64,000 bases of DNA, from the NCBI RefSeq assembly GCF_003473485.1, contig NC_053044.1, positions 31,066,091 to 31,130,090 of the forward strand. Reading direction: 5' to 3'. This document shows, piece by piece, positions 49,988-63,036 of the stretch (positions within the stretch are counted from its first letter, which is position 1; the number at the start of each line of letters is the position of its first letter). Under the pieces are notes generated by a model, which saw nothing but the letters and a program-made list of their open reading frames with translations, was not told where the DNA came from and ran no database searches. This DNA comes from Medicago truncatula (lineage: Eukaryota; Streptophyta; Magnoliopsida; Fabales; Fabaceae). The position numbers were made by a program, and so were the translations under genes.

Positions 49988-51118
49988 TTATTTTCTTCTT
50001 CTCTGAACTTTTTTTCTGATTGAGTCTAACAAACGCGTAAATTCTCTCTCTTCTCTTCTTCCTCACGTTGAAACCAAATATTAACGGTTGTCTTTTATTT
50101 TTTTATATATTATTATTGTTATTATTATTATTTAATTTATTTTATAAGCTTTTTGTCAAAAAATAAAAAAAGTACTTTTACATTTATCTTCTTGGAAAAC
50201 ACAAATAACATTTTTTGTCTTCTAAATTTTAAAATATTGTAATTTTGATTTTATATTAAAAAAAATTGTAATTTTGGTCCATTTAATTTCAAAACTGCTA
50301 AGAAGTCGTCACATGTCCCAAAACAAGAGTTATAACATAACTTTTTAATAAGATAATGGGTCAAAAGATCATATTCCCTTATGTTAAGGGTCAAAATAGC
50401 ATATTTTTTTAAACATAGCGGATCACTTTTGCCATTTTTTTTAGGGTTAAAATCGTAACTTTTTAAAATTTAATGGGCGAAAAGTACAATTTTGCCTAAA
50501 CATTACTATGTCTTAAAATCGTAACATTTTTAATAGAGTTACTATGTCTTAAATTAAATACTATTGATGTATTTTTCATTATCATAAATGCAAAGTGAAA
50601 TATATTGAATTAAGAGTGATAAAAGTAGTATTAATTAGAGTTATAATTAAAACAAATAATTAATATTATATTGAAAAGTGAAATGAATCAGTTATTTTAG
50701 GAAAACTTTGTTATGGGACGAGGAGAATATTTTTTTATGCCTCCAAATGAAAACATTTTACGTATATACATTTGTTTATTCATACAATCATTATTTTCAT
50801 ACTTTCTTAAAAAAATTATTTTCATACTGTTTACACAATCTTGTCATTATTATAAGAAAAAAAATCATAATTTTATATTCATTTATTAGATGATGTATGT
50901 TGTCTATAATAAAGACCACATACCCTCTTTTGATTGGACAATAACAATAAAATGAAAGAAAAAAGGAGAGAAAAAATAAAAATACAATGAAAGTATGTTG
51001 TCTTAAAAATACAATAATATCATTTACTTATTACGATAATTACTTTTGAGGTAAAATGTATCACATAGAACAACACTGAAAAAAAAAACAAAAATATATC
51101 ATATCTTTGCACATTAAT
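49988..51118. other. bZIP upstream region and AT-rich spacer
   Basis: 49990-50065 is a CT/GA-rich probable 5' UTR. 50200-50520 contains wording such as tcaaaagatcatattccc and gggcgaaaagtacaattttg, seen in long-TIR elements, but no paired ends. No gene. Confidence 0.4.
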
Positions 51119-51129
51119 AAAAGTAATTT

Positions 51130-51265
51130 ATGCTCGTGAGCTTAGTTCAATTGGTAGGGGTATCACATTTTATATGCAAGAGTCGGGGTTCGAACCCCGG
51201 ACACTCCACTCTCCACAATTAAATTGTGTGAGCTCTAGCCACTAGGTTACTTGACAAAAAAAAAA
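51130..51265 (+). mobile_element. tRNA-derived SINE
   Basis: A-box-like tagttcaattggta and B box ggttcgaaccc are spaced as in a tRNA, followed by a tRNA-unrelated part and a poly(A) tail. The perfect target duplication aaaagtaattt flanks it (51119-51129 and 51266-51276). It cannot fold as a whole tRNA (no matching acceptor stem), so it is a SINE and not a tRNA gene. Internal pol III promoter expected. Confidence 0.85.
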
Positions 51266-51276
51266 AAAAGTAATTT

Positions 51277-51949
51277 TTGTTTATTTCCATAATGATGTAT
51301 TTCACTTCATCATTTGATACTTAAAATAAATTAAAAATTGTTTACTTAGACTAATAGAAAATCATATATTTACAAATAACAAAAAAAAAGACCGAGTAAG
51401 AATCCTAGAGTTAGAGTTAGGGGAACCCTAGGGCAACCTTTGGGTAACTACTCGATGTTGAGTATGAATGAAACACAATTAATCCTTCAATTTTGATTTT
51501 GATGACAACAAGGTATAAGAATATAATTAATCCTCTAATATTTGTTTCACGTGTAAAAAGTCATTGAATCACATGACTACAACTTTAATTGTAATTATTT
51601 TTGTTACAATATGGTCCCTCCATTTCTTCAAAAAAAAAAAAACAATATGGTCCCTCCATAATTATTTTTTTTTGGCTCCGTCACCATCAATTAATGATAA
51701 TTATAATGTTTCCCTTTCAACTTAAAGGAAGCTTTTAGATAAATGATGATGTTTCCCTTTTTTTCCTTCTAATTGCACGAGGTGTTCCTCTCAATCAATT
51801 GGATTATACGCCTGCAAATATAAAATGATGTAACTTAGAAATCTCAACATTAAATAGAGTAGCTATAAGAAAACGATATATATTTGATTTCAATCACCAG
51901 AAATAACTACTACTTTATATGATCTTAGGTCTCTCAATCTAATTTTCCA
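51277..51949. other. Upstream region of the first P450 gene
   Basis: 51605-51660 repeats aatatggtccctccat twice around an A run. A tatatatttg stretch at about 51876 may be the core promoter. No other gene. Confidence 0.4.
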
Positions 51950-54577
51950 ATGGTTGTGGAAATATATTTCATAGTTATATGTCTACTCACTTTGAGTTTA
52001 GCTTTTCTCCTCACGAAATTTCTCTCAAAAAGTAAAATTAAAAATGTTCCAAAAGGATCTATGGGATATCCTCTCATTGGAGAGACATATGGTTTTCTTA
52101 AAGCACTGAGGCAAGACAAGGGCTCTGAGTGGTTAGAAGAAAGGGTAGCTAAATATGGTCCTGTCTTCAAAACTTCCATATTGGGTTCCCCTACTGTGTT
52201 TATTATTGGTCAACAGGGAAACAAGTTTGTTCTTGGTTCCTCACATGATGTTCTTTCTAGTAAGAAACCTCCAACACTTCAAAGGATTTTTGGAAAACAA
52301 AGCCTACTTGAACTCACAGGATCAAGGTACATATTCCTCATTGATGCAACTTAAATTGTTGATTTAAGTAGATTAGATTATTTGTCAAAAATCCTTATAT
52401 ATAACGATCAAGGTTTTATAAAACGATTTGTGATTGCAATTGTGGCCGCAACCTTAACGATCGAGGGTTTATAAAACGATATGTGACACCCCCTCACACT
52501 CAGGATTGCACATCTGAAGCGTGAACATAAATGACGGGTGGTCCGATAACGGAAACCTGATAACAGGTGGTCCAAAGAAACGCGAAGAGGCTCTGATACC
52601 ATATTAGAATGGTGGTTGGGCCTAACACAACCCCACAAAACCGGCCTTTGAGGTGAGGATTGCCCCCACTTATAAACAATTTGTCAGGCCAATTCCTGAC
52701 CGATGTGGGACTCTTAACATTAGTTAGTTACACTAGTTAGATAGTACTCTAATTAGTTAGTTAGTTACACTACTAGTTGTTTTTCTCATTTGCAAAAAAT
52801 ATCTTATGTATCCCTTGATGTGATTTATTTTATCAATATAATTTTAAATTTTACTTTTCTCTTATCGATGTCATCTATCAAGAATAGCAATATGATATTA
52901 GAATATGTTTTATTCTATCAAGAATAGAAAAATGAAAGATCGCGATGCAACTGTGATCATAATTTAAAACCTGTGTTTATTTTTTGTGTAGGTTCAAGTT
53001 GGTTAAGGGGGAAATGCTGAAATTCTTGAAACCTGAATGCCTTCAAAACTATGTAGAAAAGATGGATGAATTAGTGAAAACAGTATTATTGAGAGAATTG
53101 AAAGAGAATAAAACAATTGAAGTTGTGAGGTTGATGAAGAAACTGACCTATGATATGGCTTGCAATATATTGTTTGACATAGATGAACAAACAAGGGAGG
53201 TTTTGTATGAAGATTTTATCTTAGCATTTAAAGCAATTCATTCTCTTCCCATCAATTTCCCTGGAACCTCACTTTGGAAAGGCCTAAAGGCTAGAGAAAG
53301 AATTGTGGACAAAATACTTCCAATTATGAACAAAAGAAGGGAGGAATTGTCAAAAGGAGTTCTAAGCTCTACTAACGATATGATTTCATGCCTTCTTGCA
53401 ATAAGGGATGAAAATAATCAACCTTTAGATGAAGAAATGATTGTTGGCACTTTTATTTTTATATTTGTTGCAGGTCATGACACATCTGCTACTCTTATGA
53501 CCTTGATGATATGGAAGTTATCTAGAGATCAAGAGGTTTACAATAATGTTTTAGAAGGTAATTCTAATTTGTTTTTTAGGTTGTGCTATTTATGTGCCAC
53601 TGTATCATGGATTTAAACTACAATTGCTGTCGCATTTACGCTACGAAACTTTATATTGCGGGAAAATATGACTGATGTGGTTGTAATGCCATTGCGGAGA
53701 CTTCAATCTCTGTTATATTTGAGATGCAGTTGCAAGGCTTAATTTAAAACCTAGATTCCTTACTCTAAAATAAAAAAGGATTTAATACTTCTTTCATGGT
53801 TTTGTCGATAAATTGTATATTTTTTGGATTACATTGTTGCTAAATACTTTTATGCAGAACAAATGGAAATCATAAAGCAAAGGGAAGGAAATGAAGACAG
53901 GCTAACATGGGGAGAGATACAAAATATGAAATACACATGGAGAGTTGCTCAGGAGTTGATGAGAATGATCCCTCCTTTGTTTGGGGCCTTTAGGAAAACA
54001 ATCGAAGATACTAATTACGAAGGATATGACATACCAAAAGGGTGGCAGGTAGGTGATGTTTCTTCCAAGGTTTTAAATCGCAGTCACGATATTTTATATT
54101 ATTGGACAATCGTACTCCAATGCATAATGTCTCCATCGCATCTGCGCTCTTATTGTGGATACATCAATAACCTTGACGTCGCAGTTCAGATTGCAGTCAC
54201 ATACCTCTTTTACTGGCATATTTTTTTGGCCTAACTTTAATTTTATATTGGTTTCATGTTTTTAGGTATATTGGGCATCATGTGGAACTCATATGAACAA
54301 AGATATATTCGAGAATCCTGAAAAGTTTGATCCATCTCGTTTTGAAAATCGAACCAAGTCAATTCCACCCTTTTCTTACATCCCATTTGGTGCAGGGCTT
54401 CACTATTGCATAGGAAATGAGTTTGCTAGGGTTCAAACCTTAACCACTATTCACAATTTTGTGAAGACATATGAATGGTCTCAAATGAACCTAGAGGAAA
54501 CAATTACTCGTCGACCAATGCCATATCCATCCTTGGGTCTCCCAATTAAGATCAAACCTAGATGCAATATGTCTTAA
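51950..54577 (+). CDS. Cytochrome P450, CYP85 clan (CYP716/CYP718-like), copy 1
   Basis: Exons 51950-52326, 52992-53557, 53858-54048, 54266-54577; GT..AG, correct phase, 481 residues. N-terminal membrane anchor (VICLLTLSLAFLLTKFL), then VPKGSMGYPLIGET. I helix FVAGHDTSATL (exon 2), K helix ELMR in [14 protein letters not shown] (exon 3), PERF-like FDPSRFEN and heme loop [15 protein letters not shown] with the Cys ligand (exon 4). His stands where most P450s have Arg before the Cys; the same is seen in CYP707-type enzymes, so it does not mean inactivity. The C-terminus [16 protein letters not shown] resembles CYP718. This clan oxidises triterpenes, brassinosteroids and other isoprenoids; the substrate cannot be told. 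ER-bound. Convergent with copy 2. Confidence 0.92.
52485..52720. repeat. Dispersed repeat in intron 1 of P450 copy 1
   Basis: Contains ggctctgataccatatta, ggtgaggattgcccc and accgatgtgggactcttaac, a wording I recall as dispersed across legume and other dicot genomes. Ends are not fixed. Absent from the longer intron 1 of copy 2. Confidence 0.45.
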
Positions 54578-56180
54578 ACTTTCTTGTTCTATCTTATATG
54601 TTCTATGCCCAGATTTCCTAGACTCACAAAATCCCACATTTACCATGTCAGTAACCGTTGTATCGAGATCGGACAATACATATTTTAAAGTTGGAATCTT
54701 AGATTTTTTAAGAAAAGAAATAAAAAACCTACTTGAAATTTGCATCATCGAATTTTGATCATACAATCATCGAGTAACTGCGTGAATGCATAGTTTTGAC
54801 TAATTACATTGAATCCATGTTCATGTACTATGTAGTTGGTGTTGTTTCTTGTCATGTCATATGTAAAATGTTCCTTTTTTTTTTTTTGGAAAGAATCATG
54901 TAAGGAGTCAACATAAGGGAAACCTATATTGTATGTTGACTCTTCACGAGAAACCCTATATTGTTAACATTGATATATGGCTTCTATGAATTCATAATGT
55001 CTTTTGTGACTCAATCAAGTATTTGAAATCAAAGTGTGTGCGCTTTTCAAAACATAGTGTATTTGTTTACTTTGTGGTTATGATCCATCTTGCGATTAAA
55101 GCTAGGGTTAAGTGAGTTGTGAATGAATGAGATATTGAAATTAATCTTAAAATAAAAGCATCAAATCTCAAAAGCTCCATTTTTAGTCTGACTTCATCCA
55201 AACAAACACTAACATCGTGTTCAAGAGGTCCAAAAACCTCATAGTACAAAACTTCAAGGTCGGCTTCCACGGCACGCACTACCCTTGCCTCCAAGTGTTT
55301 GCACGTGCCATTAAGGGAAGATGACGAGCCAAAACACTCGTTATGTCCAGTTAATTAGTACTATGTCACCCAGTCTTATCTGGCAACGTCACCATACCCC
55401 ATCATTTTCGTAGCCAATCACCTTATGTCTTGTGTCATCACTTGCCACATCTATCTTTGACAATTTTTTTAACAGTTACAATAAGCACCAAAATGTTTAT
55501 ATATTTACTCTTTGGCCCTAAACTTTTGAAAATTTGAAATTTGTCCATGATCTTTCAACAATTTCAAGTTAGCTTGTTCAACTTTTTCAAAATTGCAACT
55601 GACCCCTGGACTTTTGAAAATTGTAAATTGATCTCTAATCTTTTGAAAAAAATTCAACTTAGCCTTTATTTTCTTATAATTTGCTGTTTAGCACTTAGCC
55701 TTAGTAAAATAATCATTTTGCCCTTAACAGTACCCTAACCAAAACCTAAAAAAATCATAGAAAATCCATTTTAATCCTTATAAATGCCTCCAAGACACCA
55801 ACATCATAGGTTCCTTCTATCAAATGTATCTTATTCGAGGCATTTTAGAACCTTGATTGGTTAGGCTTTGAGAGTTTTTCCCCTTATATTAGATCACATG
55901 ATTCTTTTAACAATACTAAATTCAAATCTTCTTGCCATTTGTTAGATCACATGTGTTTGCCTAAGAAACTGCCGGGAAGATTTAGCAAGCTTTTAATATT
56001 TAACATTCAACATTCAATCATTGTATCATCTTGATCTATACAATCATACAGGTTTGTATTTGTCAATTATTAAAGCAGAATTTGAGTTCAACCGTTATCA
56101 CTGCCCTCCTTGGTCTTTTCTCAGCCCATTTGAGTTCAGTTTGCTTTAATGTATAAATAATACAGGACAATAAATTGAGT
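54578..56180. other. Intergenic between the two convergent P450 genes
   Basis: Both 3' UTRs must lie here. 55490-55720 repeats ttttgaaaatt(t)g(a)aaatt and related words, as in long-TIR elements of the window. An open frame at 55067-55294 (minus) has no motif. No gene. Confidence 0.45.
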
Positions 56181-59100
56181 TTAAGAAGACATATTACATC
56201 TTGGTTTAATCATAACTGGTAGACCTAAGGAAGGATATGGCATAGGTTGACGAGTAATAGTTTCCTCAGGATTCAATTGAGACCATTCACACATCTTCAC
56301 AAAATTGTGAATGGTAGTTAATGTCTCAACCCTAGCAAACTCATTTCCTATGCAATTATGAAGCCCTGCACCAAATGGAAGGTAAGTAAAGGGTGGAATT
56401 GGCTTGGTTTGATTTTCAAAACGAGATGGTTCAAACTTGTATGGATTCTCAAATATATCTTTGTTCTCATGTGTTCCACTTGATGCCCAATATACCTAAA
56501 CAAGAAACCAATTTGACATTAATGTTAGCCCAAAAAAATATATATGTGACTGATAAAAAATAATAATACAAAATTAAAACTTTGGAAGAAACATTACTTG
56601 CCACCCTTTTGGTATGTCATATCCTTGGTAGCAAGTATCTTTAAGTGCTTTCCTAAATGCACCAAACAAGGGAGGGATCATCCTCATCAATTCTTGAGCA
56701 ACTCTCCATGTGTATTTCATCTTTTGTATCTCTCCCCATGTTAGCCCCTCTTCATTTGCTTCCCTTTGCTTTAAAATTTCCATTTGTTCTGCATAAAGGA
56801 ATTTAGCAAAACTTCAAAGAGAGACTAAGAGTCCATTTACTATAGATTATAGAAAAAAAAAGTGATTTTTTCATTTAATAGTTCAGAGATTTGTAAGAAA
56901 ATAAAAGCTATTGTGTCTGTGTACTGTAAAATTAGTATTTATTTTTTTAAATAATCATTTGCAAAAATGATTTTCAAGAGAAGTTGCGAAGCAGTTTTCA
57001 GATATATTTCATATTCTCAATTTAGTGATTTTCTAGCAAAATAACAAACAAGCCCTTTTTATTTTGGAATATGGAATGATACACAAATAGCATAGTGTAA
57101 AAAAAAAATTAGTATTACCTTCTAAAACTTTATTGTAAACCTCTTGATCTCTTGATAACTTCCATATCATCAAGCTCATAAGAGTAGCAGATGTGTCATG
57201 ACTTGCAACAAATAGAAAAATAAAATTGTCTGTAATTATGTCATCAGATAGAGGTTGATGATTTTCATCCCTTATAGCAAGAAGACAAGAAAGCATATCA
57301 TTAGTAGAGCTTAGAACTCCTTTTGACAAATCCTCCCTTCTTTTGTTCATAATAGGAAGTATCTTTGCCACAATTCTTGCCCTAGCCTTTTGGCCTCCCC
57401 AAAATGAGGTGCCAGGGAAATTGATTGGAAGAGAGTGAATTGCTTTAAATGCTGTGGTAAAATCCTCAAACAGAATTTCCCTTGTGTGATCATCTATGTC
57501 AAACAATACATTGCATGCCATATCATAGGATAGTTTCTTCATCAACCTCACAACTTGAGTTGTTTTATTCTCTTTCAATTCTTTAAGTAATACTTTGTAC
57601 ACTAATTCATCCATCTTTTTCACATAGTTTTGAAGGCATTCAGGTTTCAAGAATTTCAACATTTCCCCCTTCAACAACCTGTGCCTGCACAAAAAGTAAA
57701 CACAAGCCTCAAACTAGATGGATTCACCATCCTTTTATAAATATCAATTCTTCAAATTGTGTGTCCAAATATGAAAGACCTTATTTCACAGCGCCACTGT
57801 TTGAATCAAGATCACAATCAAGGTTTAAAATTGAAACTGTTGTCGCTGTTGCGTCATGATCTTATGCAAAACTTTGGTCAAATGTGTTGACATAAAAAAT
57901 AAAGAAAAACTTGATGTTGCCGCTTCAATTTGGATCATGCAAGAGTTTTTAAAAACCTTGATTATAATAAAGATTATTTTGACATACAAATTTGACATCA
58001 ATATTCCACATCAACTTAGATAGTTAGCACAATTCAAACTCGCGGTTAAATATGCTAAATAAAGGAGTTTTAACTTATTAACCATTCACTATAACACAAT
58101 TTTCAACTTCATGTTCCACTCAAATATTCAACTATACATTATACTCACTGACCACTATTTGAGTTCAAATATACACTTGAAATTTGTGATTAATAACGAT
58201 CAATACTGTGTGGTTGTGTTGAGTAAGTGTTTAATAAGTTTTAGCATCTTCCATATTCATTAATCATCTACTAATCATAATTAGCCACATATTTAAATTG
58301 CGTTAAGCATCTAAATTGTTGTTGAATTTTGATGTTAAATTTGTATGTTAAAAATAGGAAAACATTTACATAAGATGCTTCACACACAGTTGATATACAG
58401 TTCCTAACTAATATAAAACAAAACTGTACATAATTGTGTCAACAAAGGTTGTCAAAATCAAGATTTTGCTTAACTTTGAAAGAGGATAGCAAGATCACAA
58501 AACCAAAAATGGCAACCAAAATCGAAGGTTTTTAATCAAATAATATTAAATATATACTATAAAGCATTGTTGTCAAAATCCTGACTTAAATCGTAAAATG
58601 CAGGATTTTGCGACTTTATTCACCTTCTATGACTCAAATCCATAGCAGAATCCCAAAATAGGTAAAATCCTAGTAAAATAGCACAGAATCGTGAAATCCA
58701 TACAAAAATTCAGGAATTGAAAAGGGGTTTTAAGGATTTTGTCCATTTTTTAGTCATTTATGTATAAGTATTTTGTGGATTTAAACCGAGTCATTTATGA
58801 CTATATATAATTTATAACATATATTTAACATTGTTTTTGTTTTGGTAAAATCCATTGATTTTGATTGTGATTTTACGATTTCTTATATCGATTTTACAAA
58901 AGTAGTTGAGTAAAATCTTTCGATTTTGATTGCGATTTTAAGATTTTCGATTTTGCTCTTCCCTTTCGACTTGAAGCAAAATCCTGATTTTAACAACTTT
59001 GCTATAACGTGCATAAGCCACGTAAAGTTTGAAATCTTAAAATTAGCATAAAACAACCAAGTTTCACATCTTAAAATAAACGACTCAAAGTCCCAAATCT

Positions 59101-59811
59101 CTAATATATAAAACAACCAAGTCAAAAAAAAATACTCAAAATCTAGATCCTACAAGCCTACATCACATCACGAACGCGCCAATTATATGGCGGATTTTAC
59201 ATAGTTTAGGATTCTACTCAGGATTCTGATCGGTAAGGCAGAGCAAAATCACAAAATCATAAGATTTCAGAATGCTGATCGAGATTTTAACCACAATGAA
59301 ATATTGTTTAAATGATGCCATTTAATTATCCCCCTTAAAATACCATTTCACTTTGGACAAGCTATCTAAACTATTTGAAATTTTAAAACAACAATTTAAG
59401 TTGCAACAATGATTAAGAGTTGAAGAGTATCTACCTTGATCCTATAAGTTCAGCTAGAGTTTGCTTTCCAAGTATCTTTTGAATGGTAGGGGGTTTGTTA
59501 GCAGACAAAACATCATCTGAGGAACCAAGAATAAACTTGTTTCCTTGTTGTCCAATAATAAACACTGTAGGAGAACCCAGCAAGGAGGTTTTGAAAACAG
59601 GACCATACTTTGATACCCTTTCTTCTATCCACTCAGAGCCCTTGACTTGCCTTTGTGCTTTAAGGAAATTAAGTGTCTCTCCAATAATAGGATACCCCAA
59701 AGACCCTTTTGGAACATTTTTTGTTTGACTTTTTGAGAGAATTTTTTTGAGGAGAAAAACTAAACTCAAAGTGAGTACACATATAGCAATGAAAGGTATA
59801 TCCTCTACCAT
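56181..59811 (-). CDS. Cytochrome P450, CYP85 clan (CYP716/CYP718-like), copy 2
   Basis: Minus-strand exons 59811-59435, 57684-57119, 56788-56598, 56495-56181. Exon lengths are 377, 566, 191 and 315 bases, the first three identical to copy 1; 482 residues. Anchor [32 protein letters not shown] helix [12 protein letters not shown], heme loop [15 protein letters not shown], end [16 protein letters not shown]. The I-helix reads [11 protein letters not shown]: the Gly next to the oxygen-activating HDTS is Ser, unlike copy 1. Intron 1 is 1750 bp against 665 bp in copy 1. No stops or frameshifts, so it looks under selection; the I-helix change may alter activity. Confidence 0.92.
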
Positions 59812-61241
59812 TTAGAAATTAGACGAGAGACTTGTGATCAATTGGTGTAGTGCTAAACTATCGAGATAGAGATCATATATGGTTTTCTTATTACTTTATG
59901 TAATGTAATGAAGAGACATTGGAAAGAGAAGACATTGGTAATTTGGTATGGTACATCATTTTATATTCAATGCCAATAATCTAGTTATCCATTGAGAGGG
60001 ACACTATTACAATATATAAGAGAATCTTCTATATATATTGTAATTAATAGACACATGGCAGCAGTTTTTAATTTGGATATATAATCTTTGGGTCTACGGT
60101 GATGACATTATGCAAAAATATAAAAAATATATCACATTGCAGCAAAATGGCTTTTATTTTTTTATGTTCAAGCAATGGTGGGGTGGGTATTGTGTATCTC
60201 TCTAAATAAAGAGCAGGTCTATCTAAATAACGTATTGATCATGATAGTGCGGTTGGAAGAGAAGTAAAGTCTGATCGATAGTTATTAATTATTTCAATTT
60301 TCACTTCACCATTGAGTCCAAAATAATACATGAAGTCGTTTAAAGATAATGTTATTGTGTAGTATGAGTCGTCTAATCTCATATTAACCTCCGAGAGATT
60401 GTTTACCGCATGAAACAACAAGAAATTATCCACATCCGATTTCCTAGGTCAAGAAAAATATGAAGTCGTAGCAGCCAAACAAGCAGCACTATTTGATCAA
60501 GATCAGTGACTTGCATTCCTATTTTAATAAATCCTATTCAAAATACAAACCTAGCACGTGAGCCATCTGATCTTAATCAAATGTTACTAATTTTTTACTG
60601 CACCAATTCCATGATTCTTTTGACAGTAGTAAATTCAGAAACATTTTTTTACTAATTTGATAGATAACAATGTATTGGGTGAAGTAACTGGCCGGCAGAC
60701 TTAACAACGTATTTTATTTTATCATTATTTATTGTATCACCTTGATCTATACAATTTACACAAGCTTGTATTTGTCGTTTATTAAAACAGAACTATCAAG
60801 CAATGCTTGTAAACTTGACAATTGTTGATTATTTTAATGCAAATAACTTTTGTATATGTATTTAATATTTTTAGCTAGGTACAAAAGTAAACGACACATT
60901 GAAGAAAGTGACACATATAAAGAAAGAAATGATAGAACTCTTAATACAAGTTAAATCAACAAATTGAATAAAGAAACATAAGATCAAATAAAAAAACAAA
61001 CAGTTGAAAGAATATTTTGAAAGAAACAATAGTTTTGGGTACATTAATATCTCATAATTTGCAGAAACAATCATAAAAAAATAAATAAAAAATCTACACA
61101 TATATCTAATTATATCTCAATTTTATGTCTCCACAAATATCTGCGATGAGATATGACTAGATGTATGCGTAATTTTTTTATCGTGACAGTGTATACCAAT
61201 TAAACTCTAAACATTTCCCGTTAAATTAATTTTTCTCGTTT
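59812..61241. other. Upstream region of P450 copy 2 and spacer
   Basis: No gene is seen. A minus-strand open frame at 60239-60433 has no motif. 60500-60760 is diverged from 55900-56060 (agatcacatgattctttt / ccatgattcttttgacagta; cttgatctatacaat; acaagcttgtatttgtc), so part of the spacer is duplicated. The following gene's end is also echoed near 56105. Confidence 0.45.
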
Positions 61242-63036
61242 TCAAAGAGGGACGCGATGATGTGGAGAGAAAGGAGAATATGCTGCAGACATGGCATAGG
61301 TGGCTTCACTACTGCTGGCAATAGACAGAGGACTCCTTGGAGTTGTAGGTGTTGTTGGTCTTGATTGGTGACCATAGCCTTTGTCACCATTCCTCCTTGG
61401 TCCTTTCTCTGCCCATTTGAGTTCACTTTGCTTTAATGTACTTGGATACCTCCAACTCAAACATCCTAGTAACCCTGCTCTCTCTATGTACCTGTGTAAA
61501 TCAAGTTAATGTTTTATTGAAGTTAAGAAGAAAAAAAAAACTTGAACAAAAATTAGAATTATCCTTTGATTAACATTGTTGAATTAAAATAATTCCATTC
61601 AATGTTTTTATACTAGATCTTAACTCCAACTACCGTGGACCGCCTTCATATGTGGTTCATATGAACTACCACTTGAAAATTGTCCAAAACACCGATTACA
61701 ACTGATGTTACCGTTCAAAAGTAGAAGCTCGTAGTCCCCTTTCTCTTCACAATTGAGACGGGCGAGTTTATCGATGCCAATTTTATAATAACAAAGAAAA
61801 CAAATGAGTTAAGTTTTGAGGAGCATTATTTTGTTTGTCTTGTTTTTGTCAAATTGAGATTGATCATATCAGTGTCTCAGTCATTACAACAAAGAAGACA
61901 TTGAACTTCTATTTCTGAAAGCTGGTATCAATCATCGTTGAAGTTTTAGATGATTTTCAAGCACTGATCCAAGGTAGATGAACGTAAAACTTCCCCCCGA
62001 AATAGAAATTAATCTATCATGGTAATGAAGGCTTAGGAATTTCCCTAATTATTTGTGATCTGGTTGAGTATTTTTCTTTTCAAGATTATGAAATGGCATG
62101 TCTGAATTCTTTTACACCGATTATGTCATTTACAGATGAAATTTCATGAACTAGCTCATGTTATATGTCAAACAATTTTGGTTATACGTTACATAACACA
62201 ACTCATCTAACAATGGAATTTGGATCTAATTTAGGAAATCAAATTTAAGAGACTACTTTTTTTGGAGTAAAACGTTTGATTAAAAAATTGTTACCTTTGG
62301 CTGAATCTTAGTCCAAGGCACTCAATACACTTTCTTCCTTCTCTCAGTTCTCCCATACCAATTTCCACACACTGCTTGCAATAAACCCTGCCACATACCT
62401 GCATTTTCCAAAAACAATGTTAAATAAAGCAAAGAATTGTACACCACACTCAACAATAAAGTTACAACATTTTATACGATTATTTGAAAATAATTTTGTT
62501 ACTGCAAATGGTTTTTCAAAATCTTAGTATGTCATTTTTATAATCAACAATAGTAACATTTAAAGACATACCAAGCATCTAGTCCTGAAAAAATAAACAT
62601 AGTCATTGCAAATGGTGCAAATCTTAGAGTGAGGAATTCCTTGTCGTCTTCGTCGAATAGCACCACCTTTTCCTGAAGCCAAGCTCTCACCACTCATGGC
62701 ATCATATCCCATACTATGCTCACTTGCCTTGCTAGGAGTACTTTGAACACCAACACCTCTATGGCGAAAATTTTGTTGATTATATTTGTGATTAGAATAT
62801 ACCTTGAAGCCTTTTTTGAATTCATCATGAGTAGGTGACATGGACATAGGTGAAAGAGAAGGTGATGGTATATTTCTTGTGGGGGTGTTAATAGCACTTC
62901 CTTCAGAAATTGTAATGTTTCTATTCCAATTTGGCAAGTCTTGAAATGTTAGGTTAACTGATTCATCTGGGATTCCTTGGTATAGTTCCTCTAGTTTTGG
63001 TTTTTCTTCCATAGTTTTTTTCTTGTGATCACCCAT
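61242..63036 (-). CDS. Cys-rich zinc-binding protein resembling the XLG N-terminal region
   Basis: Minus-strand exons 63036-62572, 62398-62295, 61491-61242, in phase, 272 residues. N-terminal half: KLEELYQGIPDESVNLTF, then a Ser/Pro-rich linker (SPSLSPMSMSPTHDEF). A Cys cluster follows across exons 1-2: KICTICNDYVYFFRTRC, then VCGRVYCKQCVEIGMGELRE and GRKCIECLG. This pattern (CxxC..C..C..YC..C, then GRKC..C) is like the Cys-rich region in plant extra-large G proteins, but no G-protein domain follows. Exon 3 reads FSQRYIERAGLLGC, then PSTLKQSELKWAEKGPRRNG and ends in a Ser/Pro-rich tail. The ATG at 63036 is preferred over the upstream one at 63135, which lies in 5'-UTR-like sequence. Function unknown; probably zinc-binding. 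Confidence 0.82.

Noticed and set aside
51140..51215. tRNA gene suggested by A and B boxes
   Set aside because: No acceptor stem pairing, followed by an unrelated part, poly(A) and a target duplication: it is a SINE.
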